DNA of 64,000 nt, from positions 868,001 to 932,000 of the forward strand of contig NZ_LT576451.1 of the NCBI RefSeq assembly GCF_900086645.1, written 5' to 3'. Shown here one piece after another: positions 44,991 through 53,105 of the stretch. Numbering within the stretch: the stretch's first letter is position 1; every line of letters starts with the position of its first letter. The notes beneath the pieces were generated by a model. That model had not been told where the DNA came from and made no database searches. It worked only from the letters and a program-made list of their open reading frames with translations. The DNA is from Curtobacterium sp. 9128. GTDB taxonomy: Bacteria; Actinomycetota; Actinomycetes; Actinomycetales; Microbacteriaceae. The translations under genes were made by a program, and so were the position numbers.

Positions 44991-46430
44991 ATGACCCCCA
45001 CACCGACGACGATGTCGAAGAAGTCCATCGGCGCCCTCACCGCGGCGCTCCTCGCAGCATGCATCGCGTTCCAGCTGAACGCGAGCATGCTCAGCCCGGC
45101 CCTCGTCACCATGGCACGGGAGCTGCACACCGACGACGCGACGATCGGCCTCTCGCAGACGCTGTACTTCACCCTCGCCGCGCTGTTCTCGCTGTTCCTG
45201 CCCCGCCTGTCCGACATCGTCGGCCGCAAGCGCGTGCTGATCGGCATGCTCGCCGTGATGCTCATCGGCAGTGTCGTCGCCGCCCTCGCGGTGAACGTGC
45301 CGATGCTCTTCGCCGGCCGCATCATCCAGGGCGTCACCGGCCCCGTCGTCCCGATCTGCCTGCTCGTGCTCCGCAACGAGATCGCCGACCCGAAGCGCTA
45401 CGGCGCCGCGCTCGGCCTCCTCACCGCGGTGAACGGCGGCATCGCCGGGATCGACTCCCTCGCCGGCGGTTGGATCGCCACGAACTTCGGGTTCCGCGGG
45501 ATCTTCTGGGTCATCGCCGTCGTCACCGTGGTCGCGCTCGCGCTGGTCACCGTGTGGGGCGTGGAGTCCCACCCGTCCAAGGGCACCCGCATGGACTGGA
45601 TCGGTGTCGTGCCCCTCGTGGTGAGCGTCGGCGCCCTGCTGACCGCCTTCAACGAGGCCGGCAAGCTCGGCGCCGCGAACCCGGTCCTCGTCATCGGCGG
45701 GATCGTCGTCGCGCTCGCTGCCTTCGCCGTGTTCTGGGCGGTCGAGTCCCGCGTGAAGGAACCACTCGTCGAGACGCGGTTCCTGAAGCGCCGTGCGACG
45801 TGGGCGCTCCTCGCCACGACGTTCCTCACCATGACGGGCGTCTTCGCCGTCGTGAACGGACTCGTCACGAGCCTCGCGCAGAACCACGACGCCGGCTTCG
45901 GGATGGAGGCGGACCTCGCCTCCCTCGTGTTCCTCACGCCGTACGCGCTCGTCGGATGGATCGTCGGACCGTTCGCCGGACGCCTCGCCCCGACCCTCGG
46001 CTACCGGGCGATCCTGCGCGTCGGACTCGTCGGCAGCATCGTCGCGACGCTCCTGATGGCGTTCGTCGGCGTGCACTCCCTGCCGGTGCTCATCGCCGCG
46101 ACCGTGCTCATCGGCATCACCTACGCCGGCATCGCGAACATCATCCTGAACGGGCTCGGCATCGTGTTGTCGCCGGACTCGAACCCCGGGTTCCTGCCCG
46201 GCCTCAACGCGGGCGCGTTCAACCTCGGTGCCGGTGTGAGCTTCGCCGTCCTGCCCGCGCTGCAGATCGCCCTCGGGGTCGGCGGGTCCGCCGGGACCGC
46301 CGGCTACTCCGGTGGGATGCTGCTCGGTGCCGTCATCACGATCGCCGCCCTCGCGACGTCGTTCCTCATCCCGCGCCCGTCGAGCGCCGAGACGACGTCC
46401 GTCGCCCCGCAGAAGGAGACCGTCCGTTGA
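44991..46430 (+). CDS. MFS transporter of the nucleoside operon
   Basis: A 479-residue protein with about 14 hydrophobic helices, DHA2-like in outline. Motif A appears as PRLSDIVGRKRVLIGMLAVM (about 62-81), and the region GRIIQGVTGPVVPICLLVL corresponds to helix 4. Genomic position between a nucleoside hydrolase and a ribokinase makes a nucleoside or nucleobase the likely cargo: import of nucleosides, or export of the unused base. Which of the two cannot be decided. It starts 5 bases after the hydrolase stop. Confidence 0.87.
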   Translation: MTPTPTTMSKKSIGALTAALLAACIAFQLNASMLSPALVTMARELHTDDATIGLSQTLYFTLAALFSLFLPRLSDIVGRKRVLIGMLAVMLIGSVVAALAVNVPMLFAGRIIQGVTGPVVPICLLVLRNEIADPKRYGAALGLLTAVNGGIAGIDSLAGGWIATNFGFRGIFWVIAVVTVVALALVTVWGVESHPSKGTRMDWIGVVPLVVSVGALLTAFNEAGKLGAANPVLVIGGIVVALAAFAVFWAVESRVKEPLVETRFLKRRATWALLATTFLTMTGVFAVVNGLVTSLAQNHDAGFGMEADLASLVFLTPYALVGWIVGPFAGRLAPTLGYRAILRVGLVGSIVATLLMAFVGVHSLPVLIAATVLIGITYAGIANIILNGLGIVLSPDSNPGFLPGLNAGAFNLGAGVSFAVLPALQIALGVGGSAGTAGYSGGMLLGAVITIAALATSFLIPRPSSAETTSVAPQKETVR

Positions 46431-47284
46431 ACACCATCGTCGTCGTCGGGTCGCTGAACGCGGACCTGGTGGTCCGCACCGAGCGCTTCCCGAAGCCGGG
46501 GGAGACCCTGCACGGTTCCGACCTCGCGATCCTGCCGGGCGGCAAGTCCGCCAACCAGGCGGTGGCAGCCGGGAGGCTCGGGGGCACGGTGCGCATGATC
46601 GGTGCGGTCGGCGACGACGGGAACGGTGCGCTGCTCCGCGACTCCGTCGCGGCGGCGGGTGCGGACACGACGCACGTCGCCGTCCGGGAGGGCGTGGCCA
46701 CCGGCACCGCCGTCATCACGGTCGACGCGCACGGGGAGAACACCATCGTGATCTCCGGCGGCGCGAACGCCACGCTGACACCGGACGACGTCCCTGCCGA
46801 TGCCCTCGACGGGGCCGCGGTGCTCGGGCTCTGCCTCGAGGTCTCGATCGACGTCGTCCTCGCAGCCGCACGGGCCGCGCACGAGGCCGGCGTGACCGTC
46901 CTCACGAACCTGTCCCCGTTCGGCGACGTGCCGCGCGAGCTCCTCGACCTCACCGACGTGCTGCTGGTGAACGAGCACGAGGCGGAACTGCTCGGCGACC
47001 ACGGCGTCGCCCGGTCGATCGTCACGCGGGGTGGCGACGGGTCGATCGTGCACGACGGCGACGCCGCGCCCGTCGAGGTCCCCGCGATCCCCGTCGAGGC
47101 CGTCGACACCACGGGCTGCGGCGACGCGTTCATGGGTGCCGTGGCGCTCCGACTCGCCGCAGGCGACGACCTCGCGGACGCCGCGCGGTTCGCCGCCGCG
47201 GTCGGGGCGTACGCCGCGACCGGAGCCGGGGCACAGGCGTCCTACCCGACCACGGAGCAGCTGGAGGCGTTCCTGCGGTCGTAG
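46427..47284 (+). CDS. rbsK: Ribokinase
   Basis: A 285-residue PfkB-family kinase. The N-terminal ribokinase signature [21 protein letters not shown] and [17 protein letters not shown] are complete, and the catalytic motif is [12 protein letters not shown]. It phosphorylates D-ribose at O-5 and feeds the pentose phosphate pathway. TTG 46427 overlaps the MFS stop (TTGA) and is preceded by AGAAGGAGA, a strong ribosome-binding site. In this operon it takes the ribose freed by the nucleoside hydrolase. Confidence 0.93.
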   Translation: MNTIVVVGSLNADLVVRTERFPKPGETLHGSDLAILPGGKSANQAVAAGRLGGTVRMIGAVGDDGNGALLRDSVAAAGADTTHVAVREGVATGTAVITVDAHGENTIVISGGANATLTPDDVPADALDGAAVLGLCLEVSIDVVLAAARAAHEAGVTVLTNLSPFGDVPRELLDLTDVLLVNEHEAELLGDHGVARSIVTRGGDGSIVHDGDAAPVEVPAIPVEAVDTTGCGDAFMGAVALRLAAGDDLADAARFAAAVGAYAATGAGAQASYPTTEQLEAFLRS

Positions 47285-47315
47285 GACGAGCCTCCCGGGC
47301 CGGTACGGTTTTCGC

Positions 47316-48254
47316 ATGCGCGTGGGAGTCCTCGACATCGGGTCCAACACCGGTCACCTGCTGGTGGTCGACGCCCACGGCGGCGCTGCGCCGCTGCCGG
47401 CCTCGTCGTTCAAGCAGCCGCTGCGGCTCGCCGAGCACCTCGACGACCGGGGCGCCGTCACGCAGGTCGGCATCGACGCGCTGACCGGCTTCGTCGCGGA
47501 CTCGGTGCGCGTGGCCGAGGAGCGCGGCTGCGAGGACATGCTCGGATTCGCGACCTCGGCGGTCCGTGACGCCGTGAACTCCGAGGCCGTCCTCGCCCAC
47601 GTCGAGGAGCGCACCGGCGTTGAGCTCGCCGTGCTGTCCGGCTCCGACGAGGCGCGACTCACCTTCCTGGCCGTCCGCCGCTGGTTCGGCTGGTCCGCCG
47701 GGCGGCTCGCGGTGTTCGACATCGGCGGCGGCTCGCTCGAGATCGCCGGCGGTGCGGACGAGGCACCGGACGTCGCGTGGTCGATGCCGATCGGCGCCGC
47801 CCGGCTCGCGCGGTCGTTCTTCGCGGCGGGCACCCCGACCGAGGACGACGTCCGCCGGATCCGGCACGAGATCCGCGTCGAGATCGCCCGGGATGCCGGC
47901 AAGCTGCTCCGCTCGGGTGCGCCGGATCGTGCCGTGGCGACCTCGAAGACGTTCCGCTCGATCGCACGGATCTGCGGGGCCGCACCGTCCGGGGCCGGTC
48001 CGCTCGTGCCGCGCTCGCTCGACGGTGCGACCCTGCGGGCGAAGCTGCCGTCCCTGCTGCAGATGTCCGTCGCCGAACTCGCCACGCTTCCGGGGGTCTC
48101 CGCGAGCCGGGCGCACCAGGTCGTCCCGGGAGCGCTCGTCGCCGAGGCGTGCCTGGACATCTTCGACCTGCCAGCACTCGAGATCTGCCCGTGGGCACTC
48201 CGCGAGGGCGTGATCCTCGAGCGGCTCGACCAGCTGTCCGTGCTCGGGGCGTAG
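47316..48254 (+). CDS. Ppx/GppA-family phosphatase
   Basis: A 312-residue protein of the ASKHA fold. Phosphate loops are [18 protein letters not shown] (residues 4-21) and [13 protein letters not shown] (about 132-144). The family contains exopolyphosphatases and pppGpp 5'-phosphohydrolases; this size, without the C-terminal HD domain, is typical of actinobacterial Ppx1/2-like proteins. TACGGT lies exactly 6 nt before the ATG, so a separate leaderless transcript is likely although rbsK ends 31 bases upstream. Confidence 0.9.
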   Translation: MRVGVLDIGSNTGHLLVVDAHGGAAPLPASSFKQPLRLAEHLDDRGAVTQVGIDALTGFVADSVRVAEERGCEDMLGFATSAVRDAVNSEAVLAHVEERTGVELAVLSGSDEARLTFLAVRRWFGWSAGRLAVFDIGGGSLEIAGGADEAPDVAWSMPIGAARLARSFFAAGTPTEDDVRRIRHEIRVEIARDAGKLLRSGAPDRAVATSKTFRSIARICGAAPSGAGPLVPRSLDGATLRAKLPSLLQMSVAELATLPGVSASRAHQVVPGALVAEACLDIFDLPALEICPWALREGVILERLDQLSVLGA

Positions 48255-48260
48255 GGCTCG

Positions 48261-48926
48261 CTAGTGCCCCCGTGGCGGCGCGAGGAGCCACGGGCGGATC
48301 AACTTCGTCACGAAGGGCAGCACCCAGAACGTCATGATCGGTGTGAGCACCAGCGTCGTGATGAGGACCCGGGGCAGTGCTGCGAGCCCGGCGAAGGACG
48401 GCACGAGCACGCCGACGAGGATCGTGAACGCCAGGTTCACCGGGAAGAACCCGAGCCAGATGCTCACCGCCTGCTTCCACCGCGGGGGAGCACTCGACGC
48501 TGGGGTGTCGGACGGGGCGTCGAACCAGCCCTCGATCCCGGTGCGCTTCTCGACGCGGGACTCCACCACGAGGTCACGGCCCAGGTCGAGCCACCGCAGC
48601 CGGTCGTCGGAGTTCTCCCACGTCGCCAGGGAGTCGTGGTCGGCGAAGCGGTAGAGCATGTGCCACTCGCGGGACTGCGCTCGGGAGCGGACCCATCCGG
48701 AGCCGAGGAATCCCGGGTACCGGTTGGCGAGGTTCACGCCGGACTGCACCCAGTGGGTGACCTCGGGGATGCGGTCGGGGTCGACGAGACGGGTGATGGA
48801 CACGGTGACGGGCGGGCCAGCGGTCTCGGATGACGACGGGGCCCCCGTCGCCGGTTCCCGACCGACGCGCCAGCGGCGGGCGGGCCGTGCCGATGGGGAA
48901 AGGCTCCCTGGCTCTTGTGGAGTCAT
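48261..48926 (-). CDS. ABM-domain (antibiotic biosynthesis monooxygenase-like) membrane protein
   Basis: A 221-residue protein. After a disordered N-terminus, the segment about 38-130 (PVTVSITRLVDPDRIPEVTH, GWVRSRAQSREWHMLYRFAD) has the ferredoxin-like ABM fold. Two transmembrane helices follow (about 152-175 and 185-207: WLGFFPVNLAFTILVGVLVP, VLITTLVLTPIMTFWVLPF). ABM proteins oxidise or bind hydrophobic compounds; the membrane-fused form is widespread but uncharacterised. GACACT lies 6 nt before the ATG at 48926. It is convergent with the Ppx gene. Confidence 0.83.
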   Translation of the reverse strand: MTPQEPGSLSPSARPARRWRVGREPATGAPSSSETAGPPVTVSITRLVDPDRIPEVTHWVQSGVNLANRYPGFLGSGWVRSRAQSREWHMLYRFADHDSLATWENSDDRLRWLDLGRDLVVESRVEKRTGIEGWFDAPSDTPASSAPPRWKQAVSIWLGFFPVNLAFTILVGVLVPSFAGLAALPRVLITTLVLTPIMTFWVLPFVTKLIRPWLLAPPRGH

Positions 48927-48951
48927 GGCACCAGTGTCCCCGACCCGTGTT

Positions 48952-49716
48952 TCACGCTCGTGACGGGTACGCCCTCGACGGGATCTGCGTCGCCAGCTTG
49001 CCGCCCGACACGTCGTGCAGCGTCCCCGTGATGTACCCGGCCTGGTCGCTCGCCAGGAACAGCAGCAGGTTCGACACGTCGTCCGCCGTCTCCCACCGGC
49101 GCAGCGACAGCGTGTCGAGCAGCACGTCCTGCTCCTCCTGCGGGCGCGTTGCGAACCCGTTCATCGCCGTCGGCACCATCCCCGGCGCGTAGGCGTTCAC
49201 GGTGATGCCCCACGGGCCGAGCTCCGACGCGAGCACGCGGGTGAACGACACGACGGCGGCCTTCGATGCCGCGTAGGCCGCGCTGCCGACGCTCGGGATG
49301 ATCGCCGCGAACGACGCCGCGTTGATGATCCGTCCGCGGCCGGCGCGCTGCATCACCGGTGCCACGGCCTGGCTCATGAGGAACACCCCGCCCAGGTTGA
49401 CGTCCATGCACCGCTGCCAGTCGGTCCACCGGAGCTCGGCGACCGGTCCGTCGACGTTGATCCCGGCGTTGTTGACGAGGACGTCGATCGTGCCGTGCCG
49501 CTCGACGACGGTGTCGATGGCGGTGCGGACGGAGTCCGGATCGGCGACGTTGCAGGTCACGGTGTCCGCCGAGTCCGTCGGCGCTCCGTCCGGGAACGCC
49601 AGGTCGAGCGCGACGACCCGCGCTCCGTCGTCGGCGAACCGCTCGGCGATCGTGCGACCGATCCCGCGACCGGCTCCGGTGATGACGACCACGCGGCCGG
49701 TGATGTCGAGTTTCAT
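48952..49716 (-). CDS. SDR-family oxidoreductase (FabG-like)
   Basis: A 254-residue classical short-chain dehydrogenase. The cofactor motif is VVVITGAGRGIGRTIAERF (residues 9-27), NNAGIN is near 83 and the catalytic YAASKAAVV is near 148. Residues ahead of the cofactor site (LDLAF) favour NAD over NADP. It shares a 22-bp promoter gap with the divergent SDR gene and, with the FCD regulator downstream of that gene, probably forms a small sugar-acid or polyol catabolic module. A TATGCT hexamer lies 6 nt before its ATG. Confidence 0.9.
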   Translation of the reverse strand: MKLDITGRVVVITGAGRGIGRTIAERFADDGARVVALDLAFPDGAPTDSADTVTCNVADPDSVRTAIDTVVERHGTIDVLVNNAGINVDGPVAELRWTDWQRCMDVNLGGVFLMSQAVAPVMQRAGRGRIINAASFAAIIPSVGSAAYAASKAAVVSFTRVLASELGPWGITVNAYAPGMVPTAMNGFATRPQEEQDVLLDTLSLRRWETADDVSNLLLFLASDQAGYITGTLHDVSGGKLATQIPSRAYPSRA

Positions 49717-49738
49717 GCAATGAGCATACTATTGAGCC
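49717..49738. promoter_or_regulatory. 22-bp divergent promoter with overlapping -10 elements
   Basis: On the plus strand TACTAT (49727-49732) lies 6 nt before ATG 49739. On the minus strand TATGCT (complement of 49723-49728) lies 6 nt before ATG 49716. The two hexamers share bases, and CAAT/ATTG arms surround them, so one regulator could block both leaderless promoters. Confidence 0.7.
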
Positions 49739-50461
49739 ATGACGACGGAACGTGTGCTCTGGATCACCGGCGGCGGCAGCGGCATGGGGGCCGCCAGCGC
49801 GACAGCCGCCGCCCGTTCCGGCTGGACCGTCGTGCTGAGCGGCCGCCGTGCCGAGCAGCTCGACGCAGTGGCGGACGGCATCCGCGCCGAGGGCGGAACC
49901 GCGCACGTGCTCCCGCTCGACGTGACCGATCCGGACGCGGTGCGAGCCGCAAGGGACACCGTCATCGCCGAGCACGGTCGGCTCGACGGACTCGTGCTCG
50001 CAGCCGGGCTCAACGCACCCGCCCGACGGTGGGACGACCAGACGATGGACTCCTTCCGGAGCATCGTCGACACGAACCTCACCGCCGTGGCGACCGTCAC
50101 GGACGCGGCCCTCCCCGCCCTGCGGGAGACCGGCGGCGTCGTCGTGGTGATCTCCTCGTACGCCGGGTGGTCGTTCCAGCCCGGTGCCGGGGTCGCCTAC
50201 TCCGCGAGCAAGACCGCGCTCGGCGCCCTCACGAGGTCGCTCAACCAGCAGGAAGCGCAGCACGGCGTCCGGGCGACGCACCTCTGCCCCGGTGACGTCG
50301 CGACGGACTTCCTCGAGCAGCGACCGTCGGTACCGGATGCTGCGGCTCGTGCGGTCATGCTCACACCGGAGGACATCGGCCGCACCGTCGCATTCGTCCT
50401 CGACGCCCCAGCACACGTCCGGATCGACGAGCTCGTCATCTCCCCGGTGTCGCAGCGGTGA
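49739..50461 (+). CDS. SDR-family oxidoreductase
   Basis: A 240-residue short-chain dehydrogenase. The cofactor loop reads LWITGGGSGMGAASA (residues 7-21), the Asn-Ala-Gly position is AAGLN near 90, and the catalytic YSASKTALG is near 155. SGRRAEQL after the second strand suggests NADP preference. The stop overlaps the GTG of the FCD regulator. Substrate is unknown; the pairing of two SDR enzymes with an FCD regulator suggests stepwise oxidation and reduction of a polyol or hydroxy acid. Confidence 0.9.
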   Translation: MTTERVLWITGGGSGMGAASATAAARSGWTVVLSGRRAEQLDAVADGIRAEGGTAHVLPLDVTDPDAVRAARDTVIAEHGRLDGLVLAAGLNAPARRWDDQTMDSFRSIVDTNLTAVATVTDAALPALRETGGVVVVISSYAGWSFQPGAGVAYSASKTALGALTRSLNQQEAQHGVRATHLCPGDVATDFLEQRPSVPDAAARAVMLTPEDIGRTVAFVLDAPAHVRIDELVISPVSQR

Positions 50462-51114
50462 TCTTCGACCGGGTGCTCGACGAGCTCGGCACCGCGATCG
50501 TCCGCGGCGACCTGCCCGTCGGGCACGCCGACAGCGTCGAGGGTTTCGTCGCCCGCACGGGCGCCTCGAGGAGCATCGTCCGCGAGGCCACCCGCGTCCT
50601 CGTCTCCCTCGGCATGCTCAGTGCTGGCCGACGCGTCGGGCTCCGGGTCCTGCCCGCCGAGCAGTGGGACGTGATCGACCCGCACGTGGTCCGGTGGCGC
50701 CTCGACGGCCCCGACCGAGCGGTCGCGCTGGCCGAACTCCGCGCCCTCCGTCGTGCCGTCGAGCCCGCGGCTGCTGCGGCAGCCGCCCGCGCGGTCGCGT
50801 CCGGAGCGCACGACCGATCCGACCTGGAGGCCCTGCTCGCCTCCGCCGAACGCCTCGCCTCCGCCGCCAGTGCGGCGGACCCGGCCCCGATCCTCCCGGC
50901 CGACCGCGCGTTCCACGGACGGTTGCTGGCCCTGTCGGGCAACGCGATGTTCGCGCGCCTGCAGCGTGTGGTCGAGCGAGCGCTCGAGGAGCGCGCGGAC
51001 GTCGAGCCGGACGCCCACGACGTGGCGCTGCACCGGACGCTCGCGGACGCGGTCGCCGCCGGCGACGCCGAACTCGCTGCGGCCGCGATGCGGGAGATCG
51101 TCGACCGCACCTGA
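50458..51114 (+). CDS. GntR-family transcriptional regulator, FCD type
   Basis: A 218-residue regulator. The winged helix (about 2-65) is IFDRVLDELGTAIVRGDLPV with TGASRSIVREATRVLVSLGM. The FCD domain (about 85-215) has the metal-binding pattern DRAFHGRLLALSGN and DVALHRTLADAVAAGD. VDPHVVRWRL near residue 65 resembles sugar-acid regulators such as DgoR/KdgR-type proteins. GTG 50458 overlaps the SDR stop (GTGA). It probably acts on the 22-bp divergent promoter in front of the two SDR genes. Confidence 0.9.
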   Translation: MIFDRVLDELGTAIVRGDLPVGHADSVEGFVARTGASRSIVREATRVLVSLGMLSAGRRVGLRVLPAEQWDVIDPHVVRWRLDGPDRAVALAELRALRRAVEPAAAAAAARAVASGAHDRSDLEALLASAERLASAASAADPAPILPADRAFHGRLLALSGNAMFARLQRVVERALEERADVEPDAHDVALHRTLADAVAAGDAELAAAAMREIVDRT

Positions 51115-51139
51115 CCGCCGCCCGCGTCGCACCCCCACA

Positions 51140-51177
51140 CGGACATCGCGCCCCGTCGCGGCAGGGCGCGATGTCCG
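51140..51177. terminator. Bidirectional terminator between GntR and ku genes
   Basis: CGGACATCGCGCCC (51140-51153) pairs perfectly with GGGCGCGATGTCCG (51164-51177) around a 10-base loop. It serves two convergent genes. Confidence 0.85.
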
Positions 51178-51198
51178 CGCGTGGGCGCGATCTCCGGC

Positions 51199-52152
51199 CT
51201 AGCTGGCCTTCTTCTTCGCGGCGGGCTTCTTCGCCGGGGACTTCTTGGCCGGTGCGCGCTTCGCCGGGGCCTTCTTCGCCGGCGCCTTCTTCTCCGGTGT
51301 CTTGTCGGCAGTGGAGCTGCCGGACGACGAGCGCGACCCGGACGACGAGCGCGACCCCGAGCCTCCCGTCCGCTTCTTGTCCACGGACGCACGGAGGGCG
51401 GCCATCAGGTCGATGACGTCACCGCCCTCGTCGTCGGACGACTCCTGCTCCCCGAACGTCTCGGACGTGTCGACGTCGTCGCCGGACTCCAACTTCGCGT
51501 CGATGAGCTGCTGCAGCTCGGCTTGGTACTCGTCGGTGTAGCGCTCCGGATCGAAGTCGGTCGACATGCTCTCCACGAGCGACGACGACATCTTCAGCTC
51601 GTTGGCGCTGACCTTCACCGAGGTGTCGAGTGCCGTGAAGTCGGCTGCACGGACCTCGTCGCCCCAGAGGAGCCCCTGCAGGAGCAGGACGTCGTCGTGC
51701 ACGCGCAGGACACCGAGCCGGGTCTTCTGGCGGAGCGTGAACTGCACGATCGCCAGGCGGTCGGTCTCCTCGAGCGTCCGGCGGAGCAGCACGTAGGCCT
51801 TGGGGGAGCGGGAGTCCGGTTCGAGGTAGTACGTCTTCTCGAACATCATCGGGTCGACCTGGTCGACGGGCACGAACTCGAGGACCTCGATCTCGTGCGA
51901 CTGCTCCTGGGGGAGCTTCTTGAAGTCGTCGGCGGTGAGCACGACGGTCTTCTCGCCGTCGTCGTAGGCGCGCTCGATGTCGGCGAACTCGACCTCGTGC
52001 CCCAGCTCGCATACGCGCTTGTACCGGATGCGGGCCTTGTCCTCGTCGTGGACCTGGTGCAGGGACACGTCGTGGGTCTCGGTGGCGGCGTAGACCTTGA
52101 TGGGCACGTTGACGAGCCCGAACGCGATGGAGCCCTTCCAGATCGACCTCAT
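51199..52152 (-). CDS. ku: Ku protein, non-homologous end joining
   Basis: A 317-residue bacterial Ku. The N-terminal segment RSIWKGSIAFGLVNVPIKVY (residues 2-21) and the central beta-barrel and bridge region (about 20-225) match the family. It forms a ring-shaped homodimer that binds DNA ends and recruits LigD. The C-terminal 55 residues are a Ser/Gly linker followed by Lys/Ala/Pro repeats (KKAPAKKAPAKRAPAKK), an extended DNA-binding tail common in actinobacteria. The linker RTGGSG is encoded by an 18-mer also present in ligD. CATCAT lies 6 nt before the ATG. Confidence 0.96.
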   Translation of the reverse strand: MRSIWKGSIAFGLVNVPIKVYAATETHDVSLHQVHDEDKARIRYKRVCELGHEVEFADIERAYDDGEKTVVLTADDFKKLPQEQSHEIEVLEFVPVDQVDPMMFEKTYYLEPDSRSPKAYVLLRRTLEETDRLAIVQFTLRQKTRLGVLRVHDDVLLLQGLLWGDEVRAADFTALDTSVKVSANELKMSSSLVESMSTDFDPERYTDEYQAELQQLIDAKLESGDDVDTSETFGEQESSDDEGGDVIDLMAALRASVDKKRTGGSGSRSSSGSRSSSGSSTADKTPEKKAPAKKAPAKRAPAKKSPAKKPAAKKKAS

Positions 52153-52214
52153 GCGCTCATGATGCCCGTGCCGAGGCTGGAGCGCCCGGAGTTCGCAGGG
52201 AGCACGATGGGCTG

Positions 52215-53105
52215 ATGAGCCAGCTGGACAAGGACGACCCGCGGACGAAGTACGCGCGGCCGCCGTTCCCCGCGCAGACCCAGCAGGGATCGGGGAGCGC
52301 GAGTGCGATGGACCCGCAGCCCGACAACGGGGAGACGAGCTACCTCGGCACGGGGCGGATGCCCGGCTACCGGGTGCTCGTGACGGGGGCGGACTCGGGC
52401 ATCGGCCGCGCTGCCGCGATCGCCATGGCGAAGGAGGGTGCCGACGTCGCGCTGAACGCCCTGCCCGAGGAGCTCGACGACCTCACCGAGGTCCGCGACC
52501 TGATCGCCGACCTCGGCCGGAACGCCGTGATGCTCCCGGGGGACCTCACCGACGAGGCGTTCTGCGACGAACTCGTGCGGACCGCCGTCAGCGAGCTCGG
52601 CGGGCTCGACGCACTCGTCCTCGTCGCCGGGCACCAGCGCGTGCACGAGGACGTCACCGAGCAGTCCACGGAGGACTTCGACCGCACGATGAAGGTCAAC
52701 GTCTACGCGATGTTCTGGCTCGTCCGTGCGGCGGTCCCGCACATGGCCCCGGGGAGCTCGATCGTCACGACGAGCTCGGTGTCGGCGTACCAGCCGCAGG
52801 ACCGGATGATCGACTACGCGGCGACGAAGGCGGCGATCATCGCGTACACGAACGGGCTCGCGCGGCAGCTCGCGGCGAAGGGCATCCGTGCGAACACCGT
52901 GGTGCCCGGGCCGGTGTGGACGCCGCTCCAACCGATCAGCTACCCGGGCGACGAGATCGCGCACTACGGCGAGGGCACGCCGTTCGGACGGCCGGCGCAG
53001 CCCGTCGAGCTCGGCAGCGCCTACGTGTACCTGGCCGGGCCGGAGTCGTCCTACACGTCCGGGTCCACGCTCACGGTGGCCGGAGCAACCGGGGTCGCGT
53101 TGTGA
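52215..53105 (+). CDS. SDR-family oxidoreductase (general-stress type), upstream of ligD
   Basis: A 296-residue paralogue of the SDR at 8349-9260. The N-terminal extension contains RTKYARPPFPAQTQQGSG, the cofactor motif is TGADSGIGRAAAIAM (about 57-71) and the catalytic YAATKAAII is near 203. The N-A-G motif is altered to LVAGHQR. It is divergent from ku (62 bases apart), and its stop overlaps the GTG of ligD by 4 bases, so it is co-transcribed with the repair ligase. A metabolic enzyme in an NHEJ operon may reflect a shared stress or stationary-phase promoter. CACGAT lies 6 nt before its ATG. Confidence 0.9.
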   Translation: MSQLDKDDPRTKYARPPFPAQTQQGSGSASAMDPQPDNGETSYLGTGRMPGYRVLVTGADSGIGRAAAIAMAKEGADVALNALPEELDDLTEVRDLIADLGRNAVMLPGDLTDEAFCDELVRTAVSELGGLDALVLVAGHQRVHEDVTEQSTEDFDRTMKVNVYAMFWLVRAAVPHMAPGSSIVTTSSVSAYQPQDRMIDYAATKAAIIAYTNGLARQLAAKGIRANTVVPGPVWTPLQPISYPGDEIAHYGEGTPFGRPAQPVELGSAYVYLAGPESSYTSGSTLTVAGATGVAL

